Below, one piece after another: positions 8,895-17,446 of a stretch of DNA of 64,000 bases. The notes under the pieces are model-generated. The model saw only the letters and a list, made by a program, of their open reading frames with translations. It had not been told where the DNA came from and did not search any database. Source of the stretch: Anaerobacterium chartisolvens (GTDB taxonomy: Bacteria > Bacillota > Clostridia > Acetivibrionales > DSM-27016); NCBI RefSeq assembly GCF_003337415.1, contig NZ_QPJT01000016.1, forward strand, positions 1 through 64,000, read 5' to 3'. The translations under genes and the position numbers were made by a program. How positions within the stretch are numbered: position 1 is the first letter of the stretch; every line of letters starts with the position of its first letter.

Positions 8895-9407
8895 CTACTG
8901 TTTGGGGTTAAGTATCATAATCATGCTTCTGCCCTCAAGCTTGGGTCTTCTCTCAACAATGCCGACTTCCTTTACCTCCTCGGCAAACTTTTCCAGTACA
9001 ACCTGTCCTAAGGAGGTATAATTCATTTCCCTCCCCCTGAACTTTACGCTTACCTTAACCTTATCCCCATCCTTCAGAAACTTATACGCGTTTTTGACCT
9101 TAAATTCAAGATCATGCTCTTCAATTCCCGGAGATATCCTTACTTCCTTCATATTGATAATTTTCTGATTTTTCCTTGCCTCCTTCTCTTTCTTTGCAAG
9201 CTCAAACATGTATTTGCCATAATCCATTATCTTGCAAACGGGAGGATTTCCCTGAGGCGCAATTTTAACCAGATCAAGATTTTTTGAATTTGCCATCTTC
9301 TGAGCCTCTTTAGAAGATATAACACCTATCATACTGCCGTCAGAGTCAATCAGCCTTATTTCCTTATCCCTAATTTCCTCATTAATCATTAAATCATTTT
9401 TGCTAAT
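8895..9407 (-). CDS. infC: Translation initiation factor IF-3, AUU start codon
   Basis: A 170-residue IF-3 that binds the 30S subunit and proofreads start-codon selection. The N-terminal domain (NEEIRDKEIRLIDSDGSMIG) and the C-terminal domain (from about residue 85, ending RSMIMILNPKQ) are complete. An ATG occurs at 9389, but the GGAGGTG ribosome binding site lies 18 bases further upstream, seven bases before an ATT at 9405-9407 that is in frame and gives the family-typical N-terminus (x-SKNDLMINEEIR). A rare AUU start is the known mechanism by which IF-3 limits its own translation, so I take ATT as the start. Confidence 0.95.
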   Translation of the reverse strand: MSKNDLMINEEIRDKEIRLIDSDGSMIGVISSKEAQKMANSKNLDLVKIAPQGNPPVCKIMDYGKYMFELAKKEKEARKNQKIINMKEVRISPGIEEHDLEFKVKNAYKFLKDGDKVKVSVKFRGREMNYTSLGQVVLEKFAEEVKEVGIVERRPKLEGRSMIMILNPKQ

Positions 9408-9695
9408 AACAGAACACCTCCGAGTTAATCTAGCACCCCTGTAACAAAATTATTATCCGGCATACAGGGAACTTAAACACCTGCCGCCTTAAAGCTTTTA
9501 ACAGCCCGCCGGAAGGCTGCCGTATTAAAAAGCATCGGCACGTTAATATAAGCAACAAAATAAAAAAGTGGATTGAAGAACCAATCCACTTGAAATAATA
9601 TCCATAAGCATACACAAATTCGCTTAATAAGCCTATTATTAACCTTACAAATCTAATCCGCAAGGTGAGAAGTGGATAACTCCTTCTTTACACGC
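9408..9695 (-). promoter_or_regulatory. infC-rpmI-rplT leader with attenuator (L20-leader type)
   Basis: About 290 bases of untranslated leader separate a good promoter from infC. The leader contains a perfect terminator and, upstream of it, a second GTGGAT-containing strand (minus-strand complement near 9669-9684) that could form alternative pairings. This matches the Firmicute L20 leader, where L20 binding favours premature termination. The L20-binding fold itself was not modelled. Confidence 0.7.
9558..9591 (-). terminator. Attenuator terminator in the infC leader
   Basis: AAGTGGATTG pairs perfectly with CAATCCACTT around a six-base loop and is followed on the minus strand by a run of six U. 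It lies about 155 bases upstream of the infC start, so it can only act as an attenuator. Confidence 0.85.
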
Positions 9696-9701
9696 TAGTA
9701 C

Positions 9702-9730
9702 AGTCTAGCACAAATAAACACTTCTGTCAA
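9702..9730 (-). promoter_or_regulatory. Sigma-A promoter of infC-rpmI-rplT
   Basis: A perfect TTGACA (-35) and TAGACT (-10) separated by 17 bases on the minus strand, just after the stop of the HIT gene. Confidence 0.75.
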
Positions 9731-9748
9731 TGAATTTTTTAAAGTGTA

Positions 9749-10093
9749 TTATAAAATTTTTGTACTCAGCTTTCTTCCTCCCACAAGGTGGTAATGAATA
9801 TGAAACACTGTCTGTCCTCCGTCCTCCCCGCAATTATTTATAAGACGGTACCCGCTTTCCGCTATTCCCAGCTTTTGTGCAATCTTTTTAGCAGCCATAT
9901 GTATATCTACAATATAGCCCGCACTGCCGGAATCGACATCATTCAGATCCTTTATATGCTCCTTTGGAACAATCAAAACATGAACGGGAGCCTCGGGGTT
10001 TATGTCCTTAAACGCCATAACCCTGTCGTCCTCATATACCACGGTGGACGGCAGCTCTCTGTTTATGATCTTGCAGAATATGCAATCATCCAT
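9749..10093 (-). CDS. HIT-family (Hint-type) nucleotide hydrolase
   Basis: A 114-residue protein beginning CIFCKIINRELPSTVVYEDD and ending with the histidine triad HIHYHLVGG. Hint-type enzymes hydrolyse adenosine phosphoramidates and aminoacyl-adenylates. It follows alaS by one base, so it belongs to the same transcript; a nucleotide hydrolase beside a synthetase may clear adenylate by-products, which is inference. Length and motifs are normal. Confidence 0.93.
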   Translation of the reverse strand: MDDCIFCKIINRELPSTVVYEDDRVMAFKDINPEAPVHVLIVPKEHIKDLNDVDSGSAGYIVDIHMAAKKIAQKLGIAESGYRLINNCGEDGGQTVFHIHYHLVGGRKLSTKIL

Positions 10094-10094
10094 A

Positions 10095-12734
10095 CTATTT
10101 CACCTGACCCTCTATTATTTTTAAGGCGGTCTGAAGCGCCTCATTTATTTTTGAAATATCCTTGCCTCCCGCCTGAGCCATGTCCGGGCGTCCTCCGCCT
10201 CCGCCTCCGGCAACCCGTGCGGCCTCTCTGACAATATTGCCAGAATGAATACCCCTTGCCACGGCATCCTTTGTTGCCGACACAATAAAGCTTACCTTGT
10301 CACCATAGCCCGACGCAAGCACTATAACTCCCGACACAAGCTTTTCCTTGAGCATATCCCCCGTGTTTCTGAGCGCCTCCATGTCGAACTGGTCAAAGCG
10401 GGCGGTTATGACGCTTATGCCTTTAACATCCACGGCCTTTGACAGCACCTCGTCTATCGAGCCGCTTACCAGCTTGCTTCTTAACCTCTCAATTTCCTTT
10501 TGTGAGCTTTTAAGCTCCGCAGACAGGGCATCAAGCTTCTTCAAGCCGTCCTGAGGGCTGGACTTAAGAGCCGCCGCCATTTCGTCGAGCATTTTTTCCC
10601 TCTGCCTGTAGTAATCTACGGCGGTAAGCCCGGTGATGGCCTCAATTCTCCTTACTCCCGCTGCCACGCCGCTTTCCCCCAGTATCTTGACAAGGCCTGC
10701 CTGTGCGGTGCCCTCTATATGCGTACCCCCGCAAAGCTCGGTGCTGTAGCTGTCAACGCTTACTACCCGTACTATGTCTCCGTATTTTTCACCGAATAAT
10801 GCCATAGCCCCTGACTTTCTAGCCTCATCAATGGGCATTTCATTTATCTCCACAGCCAGATTATCCATTATTACATCGTTTACTTCCTTCTCTATCCTCT
10901 CCAGCTCCTCGCGTGAAACGGGAGAAAAATGGGTGAAGTCAAACCTCAGCCTCTCAGGCCCCACAAGTGAGCCCGCCTGAGAAACATGGTCCCCCAATAC
11001 ATTTTTCAAAGCCCTTTGAAGCAGATGAGTGGCGGTATGGTTTCTTGCTGTTGCAAGCCTTCTTTTTTTATCAATTGATGCCTTTACGGTACAGCCCTTT
11101 TCAATAAGACCCTTCTCTACCACGCCCATATGCAGGTATTTTCCGTCTGCGGTCTTTTTACAGTCCCAAACCCTTATAAGCCCGCGCTCAGCTTCTATAT
11201 ATCCCGTGTCTCCCACCTGTCCTCCGCTTTCTCCATAGAATGGTGTCCTATCCAGCACAACGGTTATTTCGTCTTGCTCCTGAGCATTTCCGGCTTCCTC
11301 TCCATCCCTTACGATAAACTCTATCCGGGCATGGCATTCGCTTTGGCGGTATCCCACAAATTCGGTGGTTATGCTTTTATCCAGTTTGGAATAAATATTG
11401 TCTCCCCAGGCAGCCGCTCCTTTTGTTTTCAGCGCGTCTCTTGCCTTCTGCTTCTGTATGCTCATTTCGTTCTTAAAGCCTTCCTCGTCAACCTCAAGAC
11501 CGTTTTCAAAGGCGATTTCACGGGTAAGATCAAGGGGAAACCCATAGGTGTCGTGGAGCTTAAACACTATGCCTCCCTCAATTTTATCTATGCCGCCGGA
11601 TTTTGCCTGCGCGATAAAATCATTGAGTATTGTAAGCCCCTGATCAATTGTTATATCAAATTTCTCCTCTTCAATTCCAATAACCTTGCGGATATATTCA
11701 GCCTTTTCCTCTAATTCGGGATATGCCTGCTTCGACTCGTTTATTACAACCATTGCAACGTCATGCAGAAACGGCTTTTTAATTCCCAGAAGCTTGCCAT
11801 GCCTTGCAGCCCTTCTGAGAAGCCTCCTAAGCACATACCCTCTGCCCTCGTTTGAAGGAATTACGCCGTCGCATACCATCATGGTTGTGCTTCTTATGTG
11901 ATCTGTAATAACCCTTATGGAGATATCCTCCTTCTCGGATTTCTTATACTCCACACCTGCTGTTTTACATATATGCATAAGAATATTTTTAACAGTGTCC
12001 ACCTCAAAAAGGTTGTCCACTCCCTGCATAATACAGGCCAGCCTTTCAAGGCCCATTCCGGTATCAATATTCGGGCTTGCAAGCCTTGTATAATTGCCCT
12101 CCTCGTCCCGATTGAACTGGGTAAATACGTTATTCCAGAACTCCACATACCTGTCGCAATCGCAGCCCACCTTGCAGTCGGGACTTCCGCAGCCCGCCTC
12201 CGGCCCCCTGTCGAAGTATATTTCAGAGCATGGCCCGCACGGGCCCGTGCCGTGCTCCCAGAAATTATCGGCCTTCCCCATCCTGACAATTTTTTCAGCC
12301 GGAACACCCACGTCCTTATTCCATATTTCAAAGGCTTCCTCGTCGTCCTGATAAATGGTTATCCAAAGCTTATCCAAGGGCATTTGCAAATCCTGCGTCA
12401 CAAACTCCCAGGCCCAGGGTATTGCCTCTTTTTTAAAATAATCTCCGAAAGAGAAATTGCCCAGCATTTCAAAAAAAGTACCGTGCCTTGAGGTCTTCCC
12501 GACATTTTCAATGTCAGGCGTTCTTATACACTTCTGGCATGTGGTAATCCTTTTTCTCGGCGGATGCTGCTCTCCCGTAAAATATGGCTTTAAAGGCGCC
12601 ATTCCTGAATTTATCAGCAAAAGGCTGGGATCGTTCTGAGGCACCAGAGGAAAGCTGGGAAGGCGAAGATGCCCTTTTCCCTCAAAAAATTTCAAATAAC
12701 GTTCCCTTAATTGGTTTAACCCTAGTTTTTCCAT
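10095..12734 (-). CDS. alaS: Alanyl-tRNA synthetase
   Basis: An 879-residue class II synthetase of full length. The catalytic N-terminal domain carries RTPDIENVGKTSRHGTFFEM. The editing domain has the zinc-binding HxxxH (TATHLLQ) and CGGTH motifs near residues 560-665, and a DHHA1-type C-terminal domain ends in a glycine-rich segment (VAGGGGGGRPDMAQAGG). It charges tRNA-Ala and deacylates mischarged Ser/Gly. It has its own promoter and an unusually short T-box-like leader. HIT follows directly. Confidence 0.98.
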   Translation of the reverse strand: MEKLGLNQLRERYLKFFEGKGHLRLPSFPLVPQNDPSLLLINSGMAPLKPYFTGEQHPPRKRITTCQKCIRTPDIENVGKTSRHGTFFEMLGNFSFGDYFKKEAIPWAWEFVTQDLQMPLDKLWITIYQDDEEAFEIWNKDVGVPAEKIVRMGKADNFWEHGTGPCGPCSEIYFDRGPEAGCGSPDCKVGCDCDRYVEFWNNVFTQFNRDEEGNYTRLASPNIDTGMGLERLACIMQGVDNLFEVDTVKNILMHICKTAGVEYKKSEKEDISIRVITDHIRSTTMMVCDGVIPSNEGRGYVLRRLLRRAARHGKLLGIKKPFLHDVAMVVINESKQAYPELEEKAEYIRKVIGIEEEKFDITIDQGLTILNDFIAQAKSGGIDKIEGGIVFKLHDTYGFPLDLTREIAFENGLEVDEEGFKNEMSIQKQKARDALKTKGAAAWGDNIYSKLDKSITTEFVGYRQSECHARIEFIVRDGEEAGNAQEQDEITVVLDRTPFYGESGGQVGDTGYIEAERGLIRVWDCKKTADGKYLHMGVVEKGLIEKGCTVKASIDKKRRLATARNHTATHLLQRALKNVLGDHVSQAGSLVGPERLRFDFTHFSPVSREELERIEKEVNDVIMDNLAVEINEMPIDEARKSGAMALFGEKYGDIVRVVSVDSYSTELCGGTHIEGTAQAGLVKILGESGVAAGVRRIEAITGLTAVDYYRQREKMLDEMAAALKSSPQDGLKKLDALSAELKSSQKEIERLRSKLVSGSIDEVLSKAVDVKGISVITARFDQFDMEALRNTGDMLKEKLVSGVIVLASGYGDKVSFIVSATKDAVARGIHSGNIVREAARVAGGGGGGRPDMAQAGGKDISKINEALQTALKIIEGQVK

Positions 12735-12919
12735 ATTATTCTCTCCTCATTTATCTTTATGTTCTATAAATTACTGTAAATATATAAAAACTCCCGCCCT
12801 TAAAACCCGGAAACGAGAGTATTTCACGCAGCACCACCTTTATTGCCTGCAATAAAGGCATTAAAGCATATTTATTCAAAGGGGGTGAATGACCCACAGC
12901 TTAAGGGGTTGCTCTATAG
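12735..12919 (-). promoter_or_regulatory. Compact T-box-like leader of alaS
   Basis: On the minus strand the leader holds AAGGTGGTGCTGCGTG at 12825-12840, close to the T-box consensus including UGGU, which would match an A discriminator base. A long hairpin (CCTTTATTGC/GCAATAAAGG, 12837-12858) precedes it and a terminator follows. Only about 80 bases lie between the promoter and this core, too few for a standard Stem I. A short ACCC/GGGT hairpin with GCU (an Ala codon) in its loop is present. Whether it senses tRNA-Ala is inference. Confidence 0.6.
12784..12820 (-). terminator. Attenuator terminator in the alaS leader
   Basis: ACTCTCG pairs with CGGGAGT (one G-U pair) and is followed on the minus strand by five U, 50 bases upstream of the alaS ATG. 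Confidence 0.75.
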
Positions 12920-12926
12920 CAATAAA

Positions 12927-12955
12927 ATTATATAAAAGTATGTGGTAAGTGTCAA
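12927..12955 (-). promoter_or_regulatory. Sigma-A promoter of alaS
   Basis: Perfect TTGACA and TATAAT hexamers separated by 17 bases on the minus strand. Confidence 0.85.
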
Positions 12956-13008
12956 GAATGATCGCGCGGGGAAAAGTGATTATCTTGAGATATATAGTAT
13001 ATATGTAA

Positions 13009-14058
13009 TTATACAATTGCTTCTATACTCCTTTTTATTATTACCTTTATAACCGCGGCAACAGGTACTGCAAACAGCATACCGACTATTCCGAAGAACT
13101 GTGCCCCTGCCAGAACGGCGGCTATGGTGCTGACGGGGTGAAGCCCCAGCCTTCCTTCGATTATTTTTGGTGAAATAAAGGAATTGTCTATCTGCTGTAT
13201 TATTGTAAACACCACGGCAGTCCAAAGGGCCTTGGCAGGCGATTCCATAAAGGCTATCGCAACAGCGGGAACAGCCCCTATAAAAGGCCCGAAGTATGGG
13301 ATTATGTTTGCAAGCCCCCCTATAAAGCCCAGTACCACCGCGTATTTTACATTAACTATCAATAGCCCTATCGTTTCAAGGACTCCTATTATAACGGCAA
13401 CCAGAAGCTGTCCCTGTATAAAGCCGGCAAGAATAACGTTTATCTCTCTGGCGGTATCCACCATTCCGTTTCTCCACCTTCTAGGCAGCAGCGATAACGC
13501 GCCCTCCTTAAACGCCTCGGCATCCTTTATAAAATAGTATGCTATTACCATGGACAAAATCACATCCAAAAATATTCCCACCGTCTCTACAAAGCCGGCA
13601 AGAAAGTCTTTTAATTTGTCGGCAACATAATTCTGAGCCATCAGAACGCTGTTTTGCACCTCACTGAATATGGCGCTCTTAATGTCCTCCGGCCATCCGC
13701 TCGAGATGATGAAGGAAGACACACTGTTGAACAGGCTGCGGTAGCCCTCTGTTATTTCGGGTATGGTTCCCATAAGATCCTTTATGTTTTTTATAAGCTC
13801 CGGCATTATAAAAATAACCGTGGTTATTGCAGCAAGCATAAACAACAGGTATATGAAAATAATGGCGGCGGATCTGGGGATTTTTTTACGCTCCATAGCT
13901 CCGGCAACAGGGCTTACCAGATAGGCTATTACTATTGCCATTATAAATGGGGTAAGTATCTTTCCCAGCTCTTTTTTAAAGGTATAAAAAAACAGTATAA
14001 GGGCAGAAAGCAAAAGTACTGTTATTATTGCCAATGCAACCCTTTTCTTTGTAGACAT
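13009..14058 (-). CDS. AI-2E family (UPF0118/PerM-type) transporter
   Basis: A 349-residue membrane protein with about seven to eight hydrophobic segments, the family features PYFGPFIGAVPA near residue 255 and IIEGRLGLHPVS near residue 300, and an amphipathic soluble stretch in the first half. Family members export small solutes or ions; autoinducer-2 export is only one reported activity, so the substrate is open. The start at 14058 has AAAGGAAG at a normal distance; the frame extends to 14079 without a ribosome binding site. Genes of this family commonly lie upstream of alaS in clostridia. Confidence 0.88.
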   Translation of the reverse strand: MSTKKRVALAIITVLLLSALILFFYTFKKELGKILTPFIMAIVIAYLVSPVAGAMERKKIPRSAAIIFIYLLFMLAAITTVIFIMPELIKNIKDLMGTIPEITEGYRSLFNSVSSFIISSGWPEDIKSAIFSEVQNSVLMAQNYVADKLKDFLAGFVETVGIFLDVILSMVIAYYFIKDAEAFKEGALSLLPRRWRNGMVDTAREINVILAGFIQGQLLVAVIIGVLETIGLLIVNVKYAVVLGFIGGLANIIPYFGPFIGAVPAVAIAFMESPAKALWTAVVFTIIQQIDNSFISPKIIEGRLGLHPVSTIAAVLAGAQFFGIVGMLFAVPVAAVIKVIIKRSIEAIV

Positions 14059-14128
14059 ATAAAAGCTTCCTTTATCCAATTATCCAATTTATAATAGGGC
14101 CCATTTATGCAGGTTATATATATCAGGT

Positions 14129-14162
14129 TAAAAAGGGCCGGATATATATCCGGCCCTTTTTA
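14129..14162 (-). terminator. Bidirectional rho-independent terminator
   Basis: AAAAAGGGCCGGAT and ATCCGGCCCTTTTT form a long GC-rich stem with U tracts on both strands. It ends the PRC-barrel/YtxH transcript before the AI-2E transporter gene. Confidence 0.88.
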
Positions 14163-14178
14163 AAGCTGGAGCCTTTCG

Positions 14179-14358
14179 TTATCTGAATAAGCCAACCATG
14201 TCCCCGACAATGGAGCCGGATTTCCTTAGCATATTTCTCCCGTTTTTTATAAGCCTTTTTCTGTTTCTTCCGCTCATCATGTCATTATTCATAAGCATAC
14301 TGACCGATGCTCCTATCAGGCTTCCTATTACAACTCCCCTTGTAAAGCCGCTTCTCAA
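14179..14358 (-). CDS. Small YtxH-like membrane protein
   Basis: A 59-residue protein with one N-terminal hydrophobic glycine-rich segment (GFTRGVVIGSLIGASVSMLM) and a basic tail (SGRNRKRLIKNGRNMLRKSG), resembling YtxH-type stress/envelope proteins. GAAGGGAG lies eight bases before a TTG at 14358, which I take as the start; an in-frame GTG at 14367 is nine bases earlier. Its beginning overlaps the end of the PRC-barrel gene by about 74 bases in another frame. Function unknown. Confidence 0.6.
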   Translation of the reverse strand: MRSGFTRGVVIGSLIGASVSMLMNNDMMSGRNRKRLIKNGRNMLRKSGSIVGDMVGLFR

Positions 14359-14908
14359 TATAATCACTCCCTTCTGCTTTTATTTTAAAAAAACGCCTCA
14401 GTCCCCCTCCTGTTTGGGTCATTTCCTCTACTGCCTCTTTCTCTACTATTATGTTCTCTTCACTGAATTCTACTTTTCCAAATAAGGGAAGCAGACTTCT
14501 TCCCTTCATAATATCCTGCAAAAGCCCGTCGGATATCTCCAGACCCTCTACAACCCCCGTCTTGCAGTCAAATACTATATCCTTAACCACTCCTAAGTCG
14601 CTGCCCCTTTTTGAGTATACCTTAAGGCCCCTTATTTCTCCCTTTTCCTTAAGTTCCTCATTATTTTCCGACCTATGCATTTTCCTTATGGAGGCACCAT
14701 TTTCTATTATCAACGCATCCCTTCCGACATTTAATACATCCTTCAGAAATATAATGCGCTTATAAATTTCGCAGCCCTTTCTCTCCAGCATAAAGCCTTT
14801 TATTTCCTTCTTTTTGGGACAGAAAATGACATCCTTTACCAAACCCAGCTTTTTGCCCGTGTCCGCGCTAATTACAGGCAATCCAACTACCTCGCTGTAC
14901 CTTTCCAT
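14285..14908 (-). CDS. PRC-barrel domain protein
   Basis: A 207-residue protein with two PRC-barrel-like units. The first covers residues 1-75 (VGLPVISADTGKKLGLVKDV) and the second about residues 90-165 (GLKVYSKRGSDLGVVKDIVF). PRC-barrels are small beta domains found in RNA-processing and envelope-associated proteins. The last 40 residues, after RRFFKIKA, look unlike the family and overlap the next gene. Possible explanations are a lost stop codon or real overlap. Function unknown. Confidence 0.75.
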   Translation of the reverse strand: MERYSEVVGLPVISADTGKKLGLVKDVIFCPKKKEIKGFMLERKGCEIYKRIIFLKDVLNVGRDALIIENGASIRKMHRSENNEELKEKGEIRGLKVYSKRGSDLGVVKDIVFDCKTGVVEGLEISDGLLQDIMKGRSLLPLFGKVEFSEENIIVEKEAVEEMTQTGGGLRRFFKIKAEGSDYIEKRLYKGSCNRKPDRSIGQYAYE

Positions 14909-15027
14909 ATATTTATGTCTCCGTCGCTTTTGTTATAAAATTGTTAATTTTAATAATGTGTTATTAGTATTTCTTCATATGCCCTAAAAAATTCAGCTTA
15001 ATAGCGTGGATAAAATTGTCAAATTGT

Positions 15028-15056
15028 TTGACTAAAATCATGTATTAATATAAAAT
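15028..15056 (+). promoter_or_regulatory. Probable sigma-A promoter for the DUF1015 gene
   Basis: TTGACT and TAAAAT separated by 17 bases, 75 bases upstream of the ATG. Confidence 0.6.
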
Positions 15057-15130
15057 TTAACGTAGTCAAAATATATTTAGCAATAAAGATTTTATATGGA
15101 CGTTATAGTTTTTTTGTGAGGTGTATACAA

Positions 15131-16495
15131 ATGGATAAAGCAATTTATGAAGGCTTTAAGTCTTTAGGCATACAAATACCCGAGCTTCTTCTGCCCGCAA
15201 AGGGCATTGATATGGAAAAATGGTCTGTTGTGGCCTGCGATCAGTATACCTCCCAGCCGGAGTACTGGCAGGAGACGGCTTCTTATATAGCAGACAGCCC
15301 CTCTACTCTAAGTCTCATTTTTCCCGAGGTGTACCTTGAGGATAGCGGAGGCGATCAGAGAATTGAAAGCATAAATGCTTCAATGAAAAGCTTTGTGGAA
15401 GTCGGCATACTTGCCCCTCAGAAACCGGGCTTTATTTATGTGGACAGAAAAACCTGCTGCACCGGCTCCAGAAAAGGGCTTATGCTGGCTGTAGATCTTG
15501 AAAGGTATGACTATAGAAAGGGCTCCCAGTCCCTTATAAGGGCTACGGAGGGTACTGTAATAGAAAGACTGCCCCCAAGGATAAAGGTGAGGGAAAATGC
15601 CTCTCTTGAGCTTCCCCACATAATGCTTCTTATTGACGACCCCGCAAAAACAGTAATTGAGCCTCTGGCAGACCATGTGCAAAGCATGGAAAAGCTGTAT
15701 GATTTTGAGCTTATGATGGGAGGGGGCCATATTTCAGGATATAGGGCCGACAGCCCGAAGCTTGTGGCGGAAATACTGGATGCCTTGAAAAAGCTGGCAT
15801 GTCCCCAAGCCTTCGCCAAGAAATATAACGTAAGCGATGATAAGGGGGTTCTGCTTTTTGCGGTGGGAGACGGAAACCATTCCCTTGCAACCGCCAAGGA
15901 ATGCTGGGAACGCATAAAGGCGTCGCTGTCATCTGAGGAGCAGGAAAATCATCCGTCAAGATACGCGCTTGTGGAGCTTGTAAACGTTCATGACGACGGC
16001 CTTGTATTCGAGCCTATACACAGGGTTGTTTTCAATGTTGAGCCCGGCAGGCTGCTGGACTCCATGGTGGAGCATATGGGAGACTGCTGTGCTTCATACA
16101 GGTATTTCGATTCAAAGGAGCAACTTGACCGTTACCTGTCGGAGCTTCCGCCTTCCGGCACAGGGCATACACTTCCTTTCGTCAGCTCCAAGGGCTGGGG
16201 CGCAGTTACCGTTGACAACCCCAGATGCAATCTTGAGGTAGGTACATTGCAAGACTTCCTTGATGAGCTGTCCAACAGGGATGAGAACGTGAAAACAGAC
16301 TACATCCATGGCGAGGACGTTGTAGACTCATTAGGCAGTCAGGAGGGGAATATGGGCTTTTACCTGCCTCCAATGGATAAAAATGATCTGTTTAAAACAG
16401 TTATATTGGACGGGGTGCTCCCCAGAAAGACCTTTTCGATGGGGGAGGCCAGCGAAAAAAGGTTCTATCTGGAGTGCAGAAAAATTAAACCTTAG
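15131..16495 (+). CDS. DUF1015 family protein
   Basis: A 454-residue soluble protein with the DUF1015 features VVACDQYTSQPEYWQ near residue 35 and LLFAVGDGNHSLATAKECWE near residue 240. The family is widespread in clostridia and is sometimes called a HTH- or kinase-like conserved protein, but no activity is established. The start at 15131 follows TGAGGTG at seven bases. It stands alone on the plus strand between two minus-strand units. The conserved D-G-N-H-S loop suggests an enzymatic or nucleotide-binding site, which is inference. Confidence 0.88.
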   Translation: MDKAIYEGFKSLGIQIPELLLPAKGIDMEKWSVVACDQYTSQPEYWQETASYIADSPSTLSLIFPEVYLEDSGGDQRIESINASMKSFVEVGILAPQKPGFIYVDRKTCCTGSRKGLMLAVDLERYDYRKGSQSLIRATEGTVIERLPPRIKVRENASLELPHIMLLIDDPAKTVIEPLADHVQSMEKLYDFELMMGGGHISGYRADSPKLVAEILDALKKLACPQAFAKKYNVSDDKGVLLFAVGDGNHSLATAKECWERIKASLSSEEQENHPSRYALVELVNVHDDGLVFEPIHRVVFNVEPGRLLDSMVEHMGDCCASYRYFDSKEQLDRYLSELPPSGTGHTLPFVSSKGWGAVTVDNPRCNLEVGTLQDFLDELSNRDENVKTDYIHGEDVVDSLGSQEGNMGFYLPPMDKNDLFKTVILDGVLPRKTFSMGEASEKRFYLECRKIKP

Positions 16496-16553
16496 ATTTT
16501 AATATGATTATGCCAAATCATTTTCATTCTATCATAGAAATCGTAAGGGCGGA

Positions 16554-16578
16554 CATCAAGGCAGACACATAGGTCTGC
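16554..16578. repeat. Inverted repeat at the convergent end of the pilus operon
   Basis: GGCAGAC and GTCTGCC form a perfect seven-base-pair hairpin between the DUF1015 gene and the last pilus gene. Neither strand has a following U run, so it may be only a weak terminator or a processing stem. Confidence 0.35.
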
Positions 16579-16580
16579 CC

Positions 16581-17423
16581 CTACCTTAAGGTTACCCGGT
16601 AAATCTTAATATCTGTATTTTGAGAGACAACATTATATATCAATTGGCCCGAAGAAAAGCTGTTGGGCGTTACACCGCTTTTCTGAACCTTTCCTCCTAC
16701 TCTCGCCTCAGCTCCGGGGGACAGTGCAAATGTCGCAATCAAGCCCGTCGTATCGGTCTCTGAAGGGACCGATATGCTTATTTCCCCCAGAGCCTTTGAG
16801 CTGTCAATTTTACCCACTGCCGTACTGGCGAGGAAAGGGTTTTTGTCCTTCTCAAACATATACATGCTGAAATGGGTTTCATCGGAAACCCTCTGGAATT
16901 CTATTACCTTTCCCGGAGCATCCTCCCGGATATCGGTCGCCTCAATACTATCTATATTCAGGCAGATTACCGATGCCTTTATGTTATAGGACTGTTTTCC
17001 TATCAAGCCCTTAATGTCAAAATTAAGTGTGTTTGTGTTGCTGCCGTCCCCATCCTCATCGGGATAAAACCCGGAACCGCCGAAATCTATTCTGTCGTTC
17101 ACACCTCCCAGCACATTAACCTCATTGCCGTTCTGAAGCCTGTGTACCACCGCATCCGAACGTATTATTATATATTCCCTTTCATAGTTGTAGCTTGCCG
17201 GCTCCGAAGCCAAAACTTTAACTGAGACGGCACTCCTTAAATTGCTTGTAATAAACTCCGAAAAGACCGTTACATCCTGCTGCACGTTGGACTGCTTTGA
17301 TCCGGCATTATAGGTTCCGGCGCTCTGGCTGTAAATTCCAAAGCCTAAAGCAAGCACAAGCCCCATAAGCACCAGCACAACCATCAATTCCACAAGAGAA
17401 ACTCCCTTATTGCTTCTTAACAT
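16581..17423 (-). CDS. Type IV pseudopilin (GspJ/PilW-like minor pilin)
   Basis: A 280-residue protein with a class III prepilin signal: basic leader MLRSNKG, cleavage before VSLVE with glutamate at mature position 5, then a hydrophobic helix of about 20 residues. The remainder is a beta-rich extracellular head. GGAGG precedes the ATG. Minor pilins with long heads usually form the priming complex at the fibre tip. It is the last gene of the pilus operon. A prepilin peptidase is needed but not present in the window. Confidence 0.85.
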   Translation of the reverse strand: MLRSNKGVSLVELMVVLVLMGLVLALGFGIYSQSAGTYNAGSKQSNVQQDVTVFSEFITSNLRSAVSVKVLASEPASYNYEREYIIIRSDAVVHRLQNGNEVNVLGGVNDRIDFGGSGFYPDEDGDGSNTNTLNFDIKGLIGKQSYNIKASVICLNIDSIEATDIREDAPGKVIEFQRVSDETHFSMYMFEKDKNPFLASTAVGKIDSSKALGEISISVPSETDTTGLIATFALSPGAEARVGGKVQKSGVTPNSFSSGQLIYNVVSQNTDIKIYRVTLR

Positions 17424-17446
17424 TGCATTCCTCCAATATCATCCTC

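Noticed and set aside
11130-11714. Long open frame opposite alaS (194 codons)
   Set aside because: It lies antisense within a perfectly conserved synthetase gene, has no ribosome binding site and no family resemblance; the same holds for other long antisense frames such as those opposite Nif3 and the aminotransferase.
15116-15130. Upstream GTG start for the DUF1015 gene
   Set aside because: The GTG at 15116 has no ribosome binding site, while TGAGGTG is correctly placed for the ATG at 15131.
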